Positions 11,697 through 23,749 are shown, numbered from the stretch's first letter. The stretch: 64,000 bases of DNA from Rhizoctonia solani (GCF_016906535.1 NC_057370.1:806001-870000); one strand, 5' to 3'. Notes: a model not told the origin generated them from the sequence alone. Translations and numbers: made by a program.

Positions 11697-13894
11697 ATGC
11701 AAGACGAACTACGAGAATCACACTTTGAGGCCGTAGTCATAGGAACTGGACTCACACAGTCTATCGTAGCCGCGTATGTCATCTCACCTCTTCTCCCACC
11801 CAGTACCTAACAATATATACATAGCGCACTAGCCGCCGCGAGTAAACCTATTATCCACGTCGACGAATCCGAAGCATACGGTGGCCCCCATGCTTCACTG
11901 ACCCTCTCTGAACTCGCATCTTTCAATCCCACCTTTCATCCTTCGCTCGTGTCTCGCCAATACTCACTTTCGCTTACGCCGCATCTCATACCTGCCACTG
12001 GTCCCTTTATTGCTGCACTCGTAAACTCTGGCGTTTCCCGATACGGAAGCTTTGTCTTGCCCAAACGCGTTGTAATCCAAACCAAAGACGGATTCAAAAA
12101 CGTCCCAGCGAATAAACAAGATGTGTTCAAAGACAAGACGATCAGTCTAGTCCAAAAACGACGACTAATCAAGTTTCTAATGTTCGCGACTGGAGAATTT
12201 GAGCAATCCCCCGAACTCGAAGGTGTTCACCCTCTTTTGCCTTCCCTGTTTCCCTAGAAGGTCTATAACTAATCCGAGTCTAGGCAAGAGACGACCCCTC
12301 TACTCGAATTTGTCCGAGACGTCTTTGGGATTGATAAAGAACTGGCCGAGGCACTCGGTTACGCGGTCGCGTTTTGTGTGGATTCAAAAGGCACGTTTCA
12401 TCCGTATCTAGGCAAAATTTCCACCCCCCCCCTTTTGTTTTGAAGTCCTGGCCCCCTCTACCCCTTGAATCTTCTCAATTTCGGGTTTCTACCTTTTTAG
12501 TTTTTCTCGTATCCACAGCCCGGACTCTTCCGCTCCACAACCCGCCCCACCTAATAAACTCTAAACACCTTCTCCACACTTTACCCCTTGATTCATTTCA
12601 TTTTCTTTCACATCGCAGCCCGCGTCGTTGAATAATTAAATAATGTATAATATTCCGACAGACCAAACACTTCCCGCCCTTGTTCGTACCCGAACTTACC
12701 TCCGCTCGGTGGGACGATACGGCCCTTCTCCATTTTTAATCGGCCACTATGGCGGTGCTGGAGAGCTCGCACAGGGGTTTTGTAGGACTTGCGCTGTGCA
12801 GGGTGGGACGTACGTTTTGGGACGCAAAGTCCTCGAGGTCACACGCCATGACGGACCTAAGTTGGATGCAGACAAGGGAAAAGAAGGTGAAGATAAGAAG
12901 AAGAAGCACAAGACGAAGCGACACATCGATCGTGGACCAGCTCGAGCGGTAAAACTTTCACTTCCTACCATCCTCCGTCGACTTTGAGACATACGGACAG
13001 AGGGAGTCGACGTGTCTTCTACCGAAGTTCAGACCGAAGCTGGGCTCCAAACTCAGACCGAAGCCAGCGAACCTAACGCTCAGAACGAACAAGGTGGAAA
13101 CAAGGCCGAGATTCACCCGCCTACACCTACCGGCCCATACTTTCGAATCCGGCTCGAAGGGTTCGCGGCACCGTTCACGGCAAACACAATTATCGGGTCC
13201 GACGGATGGCTCGCTCACATCTTGGACGAATCCAACCACCCGGGGACGACGCCACATGAACCCAAATTCGGCAATACGATCCGCGCGATACTTGTTATCG
13301 ACGCCCCTGCCACGTTCGCTTCTGCTTCTGAGCAGTCTGTTTCGTCTGATCAGCCGGCAGGAGAAGATAGGCTCGATGAAAGTATTATCATCTTGCCGTC
13401 TGAAGAAGGGGCAGTGAGTGTGCTTGTTAATGGGGCTTCGACTATGAGTTGTCCAGATGGCAAATGTACGTGTGGGGTTCCATTATTTTACTACCAGAAC
13501 GATCTAACTCAAGGTGCTGGGAACATAGGTATATTGTACTTTACGGCTCAGTCGGCTCAAGACCCCAAAGAATACTTTGCCAAGTACATATCGGCCGTAC
13601 TAGACGCATGTTCCCCTCGACCCGAAGTGTGGGGGGAAGTGTATTGGAGAGAAAGAGGTCGATCAAGTCGTTGTTAGACATGCGGACCCATCTCGAGAGT
13701 TACCTTCAAGACAAGGGCAACCATCCTCGTACTCGACAACCCATTTGACTGAAGGTCCTGATGCAGCTGCGCGGGAAGCGGAACAGGTGTTCTGGGACGC
13801 ATTGGGAGATCAACCAGGAGAAGACGGCAAGGGGAAAGACGGAGTAGAATTTTTCGCGCGAATAGAAAGAGAGGAAGACTTGTTTGACGATTGA
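11697..13894 (+). CDS. MRS6: Rab escort protein (REP/Mrs6, GDI superfamily)
   Basis: REP presents newly made Rab GTPases to geranylgeranyl transferase II. The N-terminus FEAVVIGTGLTQSIVAAALA followed by HVDESEAYGG is the FAD-like nucleotide-fold motif of GDI/REP, and LRSVGRYGPSPFL with HYGGAGELAQGFCR is the REP/GDI core. Proposed exons: 11697-11773, 11825-12222, 12289-12390, 12662-12948, 13003-13465, 13529-13894. The intron 12391-12661 is unusually long (271 nt) and has a GC donor (GCACGT); the join gives VDSKDQTLPALVRTR. Lysine-rich and acidic insertions (KKKKHKTK) separate conserved blocks, as is common in fungal REPs. Within the last exon the frame changes near 13645-13650: YWRERG in one frame, VDQVVVRHADPS in the next, which then runs to EEDLFDD and stop. 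This is either a one-base indel or an unrecognised 49-nt intron. Confidence 0.82.
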
Positions 13895-14663
13895 ATATAT
13901 ATATGTACAAATGTAATGAATCAAGCAACAATACGTGCACATGCATTACGCAGTTTCGCAACACATACCTGCAAGCAAGAGTGTCAGTATGCGAGTCGAA
14001 ACCGACGACAGCGAGAATAGACGGGTCAGTGTAACTATGAGAAAAAGGTCACTACGGAGAACACCCAACGCCCACCCATATGGACACACAGACCCAAAAC
14101 GAGCCTGAGCATCCGAGCCAACGTCGAGCTGAACCTTTTGGTTCCCCCGCTCCGGTAATACATGCGTAGGACATCACACCCGGGAGCAATCAGGCAAAAA
14201 GAGACTCACCGATTACATGCGACCTGATGACAAACAGGCCAGCACGGATAGACAAAAGATCAAAGCGTGTGTTCTCAGGATTGCAGAAGTAAAAGTCAAC
14301 ATCGTAAGTCAGACTGTTGAGCTTGAATGTGATAGGTTAATCATCATTGAACACACGACTCTGTCTCGTATCCATCCGCACGGCGACTCGCAATCCAGAA
14401 TATACACTGGATCAAGTCACCACTAAGCGCGCAAGGAGCAAAGACGAGAAAGAAGAAAGAAGAAAGAAAAAAAAACTGGCTGTGGAAGATCACTCATTTC
14501 GAGATTATATATTTGCTATTAGCTTAGGGCCGGTCCAAATCCAAAATTTTGGAGGAGGATAGCGTAATCGAATAAATAAGCGCCAAATCCGCAATTTGGT
14601 GCTGATCATTTTCTTGTCCCCACCACACCCACCTCATTCTCCTTTCCTTGTATTCGAGACGAA
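13895..14663. other. Intergenic, upstream of the gar2-like gene
   Basis: No gene seen. A purine-rich stretch (AAGACGAGAAAGAAGAAAG-like) lies near 14440-14475. TAAGCGC at 14577-14583 sits 81 bp before the next start codon and is a candidate promoter element. Confidence 0.4.
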
Positions 14664-16476
14664 ATGGGCAAATCCAAGGCTGCTGCTCAAGCTCAAGCTA
14701 CTACAAAGGCGAAGCCTGCTGCGGCTGCTCCTGTAAAGGAGAAGAGCAAGGTGAGTCTAACACTTAACAGCTGCAGTTGGATGTAATATTCACTTTCTTG
14801 CAGAAGGACAAGAAAGCTGCCGCTCCTCCTCCTCCCAAGCCTGCCGAGTCGAGCGATTCGTCCTCTGAAGACTCCTCTAGCGAGGATGAGGCACCCAAGC
14901 CCGCAGCCAAGGCAAATGGCACCGCTGTAAGTCGATTCATTTACATGTAATGTACTATACTCATATATTAATTATAGAAGGCGGCCCCAGTCAAGGCGGC
15001 TACCAAGGCTGCTACCAAGGCCGCTGAGTCTAGCTCTTCCGAGTCTGATTCGGACTCTGAATCCGACGATGAGCCCTCTAAAGCTGCGGCCGTCAAGCCA
15101 AACGGCAAGGCCGCTGCCAAAGCCGGCAGCAGCGACTCGAGCGATTCCGAGTCTGAATCGGACTCTGAGCCTGCGAAACCCGCTGCTGTGAACGGCAAGT
15201 CTGCCCCTGCAAACAAGGACGATAGCTCAGCAGCGAATCGAGCGATTCTGACGATTCCGACTCGGATGACAAGCCGGCCAAGGCAAAGGCCGCTGCTGCT
15301 AAGCCTGCGGCCAATGGCAAACCTGCTGCTGCCGCTGCAAAGGAAGATAATCGAGCGACTCGTCTGATTCCGATTCTTCCGATGAGGAAGACGCAAAGGC
15401 GAAGCCCGCTGTTAAGGCTTCACCTGTCAAGACCGCTGCTGTGAGTAATAATCTATTTGATTTTAATTTGTTTATTCATCAATTGCATTAGGCCAAGGCT
15501 AAGGATTCGGACTCGAGCAGCGACTCATCCGACTCGTCTGAGGATGAAGATGGTGATGTTGCCATGAAGGATGCTCCCGCAGCTGGTGCCAATGGTATAT
15601 ATATCTCTTCGCACATTCATTCCGCTTAGCTAACCCATACTGGTAGGCAAACGCAAAGCCGAAGAGCCCGCCCAAACACCCGCCAAGAAGGCCAAAACCG
15701 ACACTGAAGCAGGAGAATCCAACACCGTCTTTGTTGGCCGTCTCTCCTGGAACGTCGACAACGACTGGCTTGCTCAGGAATTCCAGGGCTGTGGTACTGT
15801 CGTTGCAGCTCGCGTCCAAATGGACCGTAACTCGGGCAAATCCCGCGGTTTCGCATACGTCGAGTTCTCGTCGCCTGCAGAGGCTCAGAAAGCCGTAGAA
15901 GAGATGAACGGCAAGCAAATCGACGGCCGTGAGGTCAACGTCGACATCTCCCAGCCTCGTCAGCCCAACCCCGAAAAGCGGGCCCAAGTGTTCGGCGACT
16001 CGGAGTCTCAACCAAGCACCACGCTGTTTGTCGGAAACTTGTCCTGGAACACCACCGAAGACGGGCTCTGGACCGCGTTTGGCGAGTTTGGCGATGTCAC
16101 CCACGTCCGACTTCCTACCGACCAAGAGAGCGGCAAGCCCAAGGGCTTTGGGTATGTCGAATTCGGGGACCAAGAGGGTGCTACCAAGGCATACGAAGCT
16201 ATGAAGGGCAAGGACCTCGACGGACGAACCTTGAGGTTGGACTACTCTCAGCCCCGAGGAGCAGGTGGAGCAGGCGGCGCACGCGGTGGCCGCGGTGGAG
16301 GACGTGGCGGAGGACGTGGCGGGTTCGGAGGCGATCGTGGATTTGGAGGCGATCGTGGTGGACGAGGTGGTGGAAGAGGCGGCGGGCGTGGTCGCGGTGG
16401 AGGACGAGGTGGTCCCCGTGGTGGAGCTCGTACCGGTGGTGCTGTCGAGTTCAGGGGTAACAAAACCACTTTCTAA
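14664..16476 (+). CDS. gar2: Nucleolin/gar2/Nsr1-like nucleolar RNA-binding protein
   Basis: Proteins of this type act in 18S rRNA maturation and ribosome assembly in the nucleolus. The start at 14664 (MGKSKAAAQAQATTKAKP) leads into a long region of alternating Lys/Ala-rich and Ser/Asp/Glu-rich blocks (SSSDSDSESDD type), the CK2-phosphorylated acidic domain of nucleolins. Two RRMs follow: TVFVGRLSWNVDNDW with RGFAYVEF, and TTLFVGNLSWNTTEDG with KGFGYVEF, so both RNP2 and RNP1 are intact. The C-terminus is a GGRGG/RGG box ending TGGAVEFRGNKTTF. Introns interrupt the acidic region. Two frame breaks occur in that repetitive region, near 15226-15233 and 15348-15352; each looks like one missing base and both RRMs are unaffected. 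Assembly error in repeats is the simplest explanation. Confidence 0.9.
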
Positions 16477-16880
16477 TTCTCTTGATTAGGGGTTGTAAAA
16501 AGGACAGGGCTTATCGTATTCGGATAGCCCTACTGTGAATCTGCTACTCGCATATTGTCATGTATATATCCTCTTTTTTTTCTTGTTTTGATTTGAATTT
16601 GGTGAATAATTTTCTTAAAAAAATAAATTGCGTGAGCATGTGAATTAGGCGTTACCTAAAGAGGAAGGAAGATCGACGGCAGTGCCACCAATTGTATGCG
16701 TTGTTTTGACCCTGGGCTCACATGACGCTATACACGCAGAGAGGCCAGCCCCTATGCCGTGTCGGATGGACTTCTTTGCGCACAATCCCCCCCTATTCTT
16801 CTTGATTTCAACGTTCACTTCCTCCCTTGAGTCGGACGACCAACCCATAACAGACAGCGGTAGTAATTTAGGCTACAGCA
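16477..16880. other. Intergenic
   Basis: Contains the 3' end of the gar2-like transcript and the promoter of family member B. An open frame from 16682 overlaps the start of member B in another frame but has no recognisable content. Nothing else seen. Confidence 0.4.
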
Positions 16881-17916
16881 ATGGTGTACAACGCCGTATT
16901 TATGACCTACCTCCTTCTCTCCAATTTCGAGCTCATCGGCGAGAAGGAAAGGTGGGCCGTAGAGCTAGTTGTGGACTTGTCCGTATCCTACGTGAGTAAT
17001 CATGCTTTCAAAATATCATTCTTTTTGCCAATGAGGGAGCTAGGATTTGGACCTGGGTAGGATTGACATGTCTCGCGATGTGTTTGGTAAAGTCCGCATA
17101 CTGCTACCTCAACTCTGTCTGCTGGCCGCACGGTATGGGTACGAACATACCGGGACGGAGGTCGAGTTCAATGTAAGCCTCATCTGAATTCTGGTATTCG
17201 GGATTAATGACGAACTCGGGAATTTAACTACAGGCCGCCCATTCCCTCTTGTTGGCGATTGTAAGACCTCTAGTCGACCATTTATGCGTAAGAAAATTCC
17301 GAAAATCCCCCTTTGAATAACGAAACTCATGCGCTAGGAACGGACCACCCCAAAGCCGTACGAGCACCGAGAAATAAAGACTACTCTCTCGGACGCACAC
17401 GACCTTCTCGACATCCCGCTTCCCCAGCTCTGCGCACTAGTCCACCAATGGTACTCGAACAACTTTGAACTCGTCTTGCAGACCGCTCCGCTACCGAGGA
17501 GCAACCAACCGCCAGCTTCCGAAGAGAACAAGACCAAGACCAAAATTGTGAGAATCCGGGGGCGGGATCCAAAGGCGAAACGATATGGATGGACGCCTAC
17601 TCGGACTTGCGAAGACCCGAGTTTCGGATCCGAAAAGTGCAAGGTAAGTTCGATGCCAAGTTTAAAACCGAGAGAACGTCCCAGGCTCTTTCAATTGAGT
17701 ACCAACATGCACATATCTCGGGAAGAACTCGCGAGGAGAGAATGGCCGCTTTCGCCTGTCACGATATGCTCGGTGTCCAGCGATAGCCATGATGGGCCCA
17801 CGACTCCTTGTTCGCAGTGGGACGATTCGTTTGGATCCAACGCCGATTCGAGGGACGTGCCTAGAAGTTTGTTTGGACAGACATTGAAGAAAGGGTTCAA
17901 GGCCATGTTTTTCTAG
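16881..17916 (+). CDS. Orphan family member B
   Basis: Not a recognised family. Exons that keep frame: 16881-16991 (MVYNAVFMTYLLLSNFELIG, 37 codons), 17044-17172 (DLDLGRIDMS then VRILLPQLCLLAARYG), 17234-17287 (AAHSLLLAIVRPLVDHLC), and 17338-17916. The fourth exon carries DAHDLLDIPLPQLCALV and W-x4-NFELVL, aligning with DAETLLSNPL...W-x4-HFEL of member A. The end at 17916 (LKKGFKAMFF) assumes no further splicing; a GTAAGT at 17643 could start another intron and shorten the tail. The tail is Ser/Arg-rich and variable. It runs convergent with member C about 350 bp away, suggesting a local duplication followed by inversion. No signal peptide. Confidence 0.7.
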
Positions 17917-18263
17917 TTGATCTCCGGCTTGATTTGGACATTTTTAATCTTGCGCGCTTTGTGAATTGGTTTTTTGTTGTTGTTTTTGCTTTGTAGTTGC
18001 TTTGTTCAAGTTGTCATTCGTTTTGAACATTGGGTTATCGTAATGTCATTTTTAATGTTTTGTTCGAACCCTTGTCAAGGGCTGTCACTGAGTCTGAGTG
18101 TACAGTATAGTATACATAAAAGGCGAGACGAGCGTCCGGTGGTTGTATAGGTAAGAATACAAGAGAGTGTTGGTGAAATGAATTATCCCACAAAGGATGA
18201 AAAGTTCATGGTCCGAATCTGTAAAGAGAATACACTAAACGAAAACACATCAGGTGAACCAGT
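17917..18263. other. Short convergent intergenic region between members B and C
   Basis: T-rich 3' region of both genes; no coding signal. Confidence 0.5.
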
Positions 18264-19212
18264 TCACAAAGAAACAGGATACTCGTGATCGGCCTCAAAA
18301 TAGTCAAAACGTGGACTCAAGATGTCGTTATTCGGCGTGGCCACATAACTTGAATCAGAGCCTGAAGATTCAGAATCACTTCGAGTGCGGCCTGTTGGTG
18401 ATTTGGCTAGCTCTAAAGCTTCAATGATGTCGGCGATCCTGGACTCTTGTGAATGTACAGAAACAGTTCGAGCTGTCCGTTCGGAAGAAAACGTAGTCGA
18501 TGATCTATTCGGACGAGTTGGGATGTATACTCGCGTTGGCGTATTGCTTGGGGGAATGACTATTCTGGCAGTGGGTCGGGCGACTGGTTTTACGACGTAC
18601 TCCCAGGATCCAATGTGGTGCCCCAAAAAAGCAGAGAGCCCATGCGGGTGGTTCCGGGTCCATTTGGATACAACCCTTCTTACATTCTTCAGATCAGAAT
18701 GGAGAAACTGACGGGCTGCATCTATGGTAGAGTGCAATTCGGAACGCTCATAGGACTAGGTCATGAAGTCAACGACAGGTCAACCGTGCGTCAGAGATAA
18801 CATACGGATCGATGGGCCAGTAGGGGTCTGACTATCGTCGTGAGCATAGCAGACAGGTTCTTTGGAAACCTGTATGAGCATCTGTATCGATGAATGGACA
18901 TTCTATTGACTCACAATCATATAGTATGGTTTCGGAACGTTGTACACTGGGTTATGTTGTGCTGCAAGTTCTATCAACCGGGGGAGCAACTTTCGGCAAA
19001 GGCCTCTAGCTCGGGAGAAACAAAGGTAATCCCAGTAAAGCTTTCTGTTAAAGAGAGTCCTGGTCAACTGAAGGGCCGTTGATTTAAAACATTTGACCTA
19101 CAAAGTTTGGAATCAGTTCAAGCACAACTCCCACCGAATCGCACTCGTCCCTGTCGATCTGCGAAAAATAAGATAAAAGATGGCAAGCAACGTTCTGTGC
19201 GTGGTATGTCAT
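18264..19212 (-). CDS. Orphan family member C
   Basis: Detected by splicing by eye. Exon 1 from 19212 reads MTYHAQNVACHLLSYFSQI, parallel to MVYNAVFMTYLLLSNFELI of member B. Exon 2 contains GLCRKLLPRLIELAAQHN, matching VRILLPQLCLLAARYG. Exon 3 begins after an acceptor near 18876 with NLSAMLTTIVRPLLAHRS, matching AAHSLLLAIVRPLVDHLC. Exon 4 has HSTIDAARQFLHSDLKNV and ends at 18264 with a Ser-rich stretch (SDSESSGSDSS) and ADHEYPVSL. The exact exon 1/exon 2 junction is unsettled: acceptors after CCCGAG or GCTAG both occur, and a phase-1 donor near 19098 fits. The DAETLL/W...FEL block is weaker than in A and B. Function unknown. Confidence 0.62.
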
Positions 19213-20766
19213 GTTGTAGTGTAAAGAGTCGAATTATCGAAATTAATGAAAGAATTACAAGCAGAGCGCACCAGGCGGGGAAGAAATGACTTCGGAGGAT
19301 GACGCATGGGGCGATTTATATTCCCATGGTCGATTGTTAATTTTGCCACTTTTCATTTTGTTCACAATTGAGACGAATCTGGAAATTGTAGGACCGTCGG
19401 CACAAAGGAGCGGAGTGAGTCGTTGTCCAGTCGGCCCACTTCAGGGTTGCCTCGGTCCAGGACCTGATCGACAATCGTCAGCGCTCGATCACGGTATTTG
19501 CAAATTGTATCTGTCAGCCACTGTTAAGTGTCGGCTCCAGCTTGCAAGACCATGCTCCAGCGACACTGCGTTGGCCCTCGTTTTGGTGTCGGTGCACAGG
19601 TTCACGAAATAGCAAATACACTACGATGGAGAGAATTCGATTAAATCCTACTTTATCGAGCATAGCTCTTCCCGTGGGCGTTCCTTGGATTGATTCTTAT
19701 TCCGTATACAATGGGCTCTATGTACTATTTTTGGGCAGCTTTCAATTCGAATATGTGGAAGAATCAACATATGCACGCCAAAAGATCGGATTATATCGAC
19801 GTAGCTCCACTGCCCCGTGGATCTACTCTATCACATGTTTTGACAAGAGTTAGTCAACTGCTGTCTAAGAGCTCGTTCGCGTATTCATTTGAACTGGGCA
19901 GAACCCAAGTGGATACAAGTCAGCTTCGTACCTGCACTCCATGTGATCCATCTTGCGTCGTGGCATTCATCTTGTTGCAAGTTTTTCCTCGGGCGACCGC
20001 GCAGCCTGGGGTTGTGGGTAGGAATACGGTCAGCTGACTGGTTACTCGCTTCGAACTTCCGGAGCTAGCGAGGAATAGAAGTACTCGATACAAACTGAGT
20101 GTCTCAAACCCCACTTATTGGCCATAGGTTTCTGTTGCGCGTGATGGAGAGACTTGAGCCTCTCGAATCTAGGCTACAATAAAATATCTTGAATACCATC
20201 CTCATGGGTAGCTCATTGACCAATATTTAGCTAAAGATCGTAGAAACCCATCAGTTGACACACGATGCTTGATGGGCACACCCGCTCTTGAACGGCCAAT
20301 CGAATGGCTTGGCGAACTCCGGGCCGCTAAATCTGGACCATTTTCTCACATCCGACGGACCGATTCTACCGCTAGCCTAATTCGAGCTACCTCGAGAAGG
20401 CCATTAGACACACATTCGAAGCTATTTTTGATGCACATGACCTTGTGCCAGGCCCCATCGTTCTCATAGACTTAAATCCTACGAAAATATGACTCAAATT
20501 GGACGTTACTCACAACACCCATCGGTTGCATTTCGGGCGAGCTATCCTCGAAAGAGAATTCGAACGAACGTGACCAATAATAGTTTTTTTCTTGGCTCTT
20601 TTTCGGATAATACTTGGGACTTGGCCTGAGTCTTCAATGAAGGGCGGACACGGCTCTAATGCACGAGCTATCAGAATGTACCGGATATCAACCGATTCAA
20701 GCAGTATATAATGAGACGTTGGGGCCCGAGAACGACATCGTTTCAGCTCTTGGTACCATTGCCAAC
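19213..20766. other. Intergenic region upstream of the GH7 gene
   Basis: No gene that I can support. The stretch holds member C's promoter on the left and the GH7 promoter on the right. Confidence 0.4.
20705..20711 (+). promoter_or_regulatory. TATA-like element of GH7 gene 1
   Basis: TATATAA lies 56 bp upstream of the start codon at 20767, the usual distance for strongly regulated fungal secreted-enzyme genes. Confidence 0.5.
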
Positions 20767-22169
20767 ATGAACACTGCTCTCTTTATTCTCGCTTTCGCTC
20801 CTCTCTGCAATCCGTGCTCAACAAGTGGGCACTCAAAAGGCTGAGGTTCACCCCACCCTTACTTGGCAGAAATGTACAAAGTCGGGGGGTTGTCAGACCC
20901 AATCTCAAGGCAAGATCGTCCTCGACGCCAACTGGCGCTGGGTCCACAACACTGGCGGCTACACCAACTGCTATACCGGTCAAGCTTGGGACTCGACGCT
21001 TTGCTCCGACCCTGTCAAGTGTGCTCAAGGCTGTGCGGTAGATGGTGCTGACTATAGCGGAACCTATGGTATCAGTGCCAGTGGTAACTCGTTGACCCTC
21101 AAGTTCGTCACCAAGACCGATAACACCAACATTGGCTCCCGCGTCTACCTGTTGGCCGACGACACCAAGTACCAGATGTTCAAACTCAAGAATCAAGAAT
21201 TCACCTTTGATGTCGACGTTTCCAACCTCCCGTGTGGCCTCAACGGCGCACTCTACTTTTCTCAGATGGACGCCGACGGTGGTATGGCCAAGTACTCCAA
21301 CAACAAGGCCGGCGCCAAATACGGGACCGGGTACTGCGACGCTCAATGCCCCAAGGATATCAAGTTCATCAACGGCGAGGTTAGTCGCCAAGGCGTCGCC
21401 AAGATGACACACAGAGCTAACGTTTTTATAGGCTAATGTTCTCGACTGGAAAGGTTCTAGCAATGACGCGAACTCTGGTACTGGTCGCTATGGTACCTGC
21501 TGCAATGAGATGGACGTCTGGGAGGCCAACTCCGTTTCTACCGCATACACCCCGCACCCTTGCAATGTCCAAGGACAGACTCGCTGCTCCGGTTCCCAGT
21601 GTACAAGCACCTGCGATCAAGCCGGTTGCGACTTCAATTCTTACCGCATGGGGGTCAAGAACTTTTATGGAAAGGGCCTCACTGTCGATACCAGCAAGAA
21701 GATGACTGTCGTCACCCAGTTCATTACCGCGGACGGAACTGCCTCCGGCGCTCTCAAGGAGATTCGCCGCATCTATGTCCAAAATGGCAAGGTTATCCAA
21801 AACTCCAAGACGAACATCTCCGGCATGTCCGCCTACGATTCGATCACCGAACCATTCTGCTCCGCCCAGAAGACTGCTTTCAGCGACACCAACACTTTCT
21901 CCCAGATGGGCGGGTACACGAACATGGGCAAGGCCTTCGATGCGGGCATGGTCTTGGTTCTTAGTATTTGGGATGACCATGCGGCCAACATGCTTTGGCT
22001 CGACAGCAACTACCCCACCGACAGGCCCGCTTCGCAGCCTGGTGTGGCTCGTGGTTCTTGTGCTACGACTTCGGGTGTTCCTAAGGATGTCGAAACCAAC
22101 AGCCCGAACGCGTCCGTCACATTCTCCAACATTAAATTCGGTGATCTTGGATCGACCTACTCTGCTTAG
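20767..22169 (+). CDS. GH7 cellobiohydrolase/endoglucanase, secreted
   Basis: Glycoside hydrolase family 7 enzymes cleave crystalline cellulose from chain ends with retention. The mature region starts [19 protein letters not shown], then DANWRWVH, and the catalytic motif EMDVWEAN at about 21505-21530, carrying nucleophile Glu, Asp and acid/base Glu. [17 protein letters not shown] is the conserved product-side loop. One intron (21380-21431) separates INGE from ANVLDW. There is no CBM1; the protein ends GDLGSTYSA, a catalytic-domain-only form. The signal peptide is out of frame with the mature part: from the ATG at 20767 the frame ends after SGHSKG. Removing one T from the TTT run at about 20783-20785 would give a normal hydrophobic leader ending SAIRAQQ. 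This is an indel in the allele or a sequencing error. Confidence 0.9.
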
Positions 22170-22756
22170 CTGGTGAGTTAATGCTTCTTGAACCGTGGAT
22201 TCCCAACTCAACTCTATCATAATCTTTGCAGGAGTCTAAACGTACTCAATAATGTATCGTCTCATGTACAAGCAGTGGCTCATTTGGTCAATACATGTCT
22301 AAATTGGATATCGTCTTCCGGTCTCAACGACAAGTCTTTTGGCATATGCTTGGCAGCTCGTTACCTTCAGCTTTGAGGGGTGTAAGCTATGAATTCTGAT
22401 TTAGGGTGGCCATATGCATATGTTTTCGACCAGGTCGGTCAGGCTACATGACATACCGTACAATCAAGGCTCACGAGTGCTGTGTGAGCGCTGTCCACTT
22501 GAGTTGACAGTGAGGTTGTTTTAAGATTGGAACAAGGAAATCCAAGTACACGCAGGATCGCTTGTTCGAGCAAACATGGTGTTAGGCCTCCAGTTAACAG
22601 CCACCAGGCGAATTCAGGTTGTGCACGATCAGACACATGCCGTATCGGTATACCTCAGCAAATCCTTGCGGGAGCTCCAGTAAGAATGATGAATTAATCA
22701 GAAATCGTATACGGAACTTAAACTATAATCATGGGCAATTGTGAATGCTGAAATGA
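22170..22756. other. Convergent intergenic region
   Basis: 3' flanks of the GH7 and pectate lyase genes. No coding signal seen. Confidence 0.45.
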
Positions 22757-23749
22757 TTAGAACTTGCAGCTGTGAAGGAGTTGCCAGTAAGCACGTGCTG
22801 ATGGCACGAAGAGAAGATGGGACACTTACTTGGCGTTAGACTTGTTCTTTGTCAGCGTCGAGGGCTCGGCGCCGCTGTTGTTGCCCTGGAAAGTGTCGCA
22901 CACGGACGTGAGGCTGGTGTACGAGTTTGTCTTCGTGTCTATCGTCGCCACATCTCCGTAGTTCGAGTTCACGCCGGCGAGCAGCTTACCGTTGCGAGCG
23001 ATGACGTTGCTGATCTGCACTTGACGCTTGACCTGGGTGCCGCAGTTGCCGCACGAGCGATAGAGCTTGCCAAAGTCCTGGACGCAGTACGAGTCGATCT
23101 TGACGAGACCTGCGGGGTATATAAGTTAGAAGGGATTGGTTGAGATTAGCGGTTTATGCATGCAATTTACCTCCGCCGTTGTGCTGGACGACCTTGTCAG
23201 ATGCGCTCTTTGCGCCACCACCGGTGATAGTGGTCGTACCGGAGCTCTGCCTAATAGTGATTGCATCCTCGCAGACGTCCTCGAACCAGACGTTGCGGAT
23301 GGTGCAGGGTCCTTGGCAGTGGACGCCCTCGTTCTGGTCGGCACCGATTACGGCGTTCCTTTGAGTGGCCTGTGTGAGTACAAAATACAATATTAGCTTG
23401 AACGAGCAACTTACAAGAGAGTGGCTCCGGACTCGAGAATGAAGACGGCGTCCTTGGTTCCACCTTCCTTCTGACCACCGCACTTGACGCCGCGACCGTA
23501 GCGGAGGTTCTTGCCTAATAAGTGGCGCATGTATGAATACCAACGTGACATATAGGCTACGTTATGACACTTACCATCAAAGGACTCGCCGGCCTTGATG
23601 GTGCGAGCTGCGGAAAGTTTGACGTTCGTCGAGGCGGACGGGTTAGGGAACGAGCAGCTAGCTGCACGCTTCTCAGAAGGAGCAGCAAGTGCAGTTTGAG
23701 CAAGCACGCCGGCAATGACAGTGAGAGTAGTGAACGAGATTTGGACCAT
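22757..23749 (-). CDS. Pectate lyase, polysaccharide lyase family 3, secreted
   Basis: PL3 lyases cleave polygalacturonate by beta-elimination with calcium during plant tissue maceration. The start at 23749 gives a clear signal peptide (MVQISFTTLTVIAGVLAQT then ALAAPSEKR, with a KR dibasic site). Conserved PL3 blocks follow: GKNLRYGRGVKCGGQKEGGT, DAVFILESGATL, the Q-x-EG-x-HC block (IGADQNEGVHCQGPCT), NVWFEDVCEDAITI and KLYRSCGNCGTQ. The parallel beta-helix ends near GVNSNYGDVATI. The last exon is small: splicing from SNA across the intron to NCKF and the stop at 22757 gives the usual Cys-containing end, whereas reading through would stop right after SNAK. About five short introns. A TATA-like CATAAATA occurs on the minus strand near 23864-23871. 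Confidence 0.92.

Noticed and set aside
15499..16173. 224-codon minus-strand open frame opposite the RRM domains
   Set aside because: Antisense to two intact RRMs; no motif of its own.
19286..20040. Overlapping plus-strand frames of about 100 codons upstream of GH7
   Set aside because: No homology-like blocks, no splice continuity; they overlap each other in different frames.
20783..21463. 226-codon minus-strand open frame opposite the GH7 gene
   Set aside because: Same reason: shadow of a highly biased gene.
21426..22220. 264-codon minus-strand open frame opposite the GH7 gene
   Set aside because: Mirror of a strongly biased coding strand; the GH7 reading is certain from its catalytic motifs.
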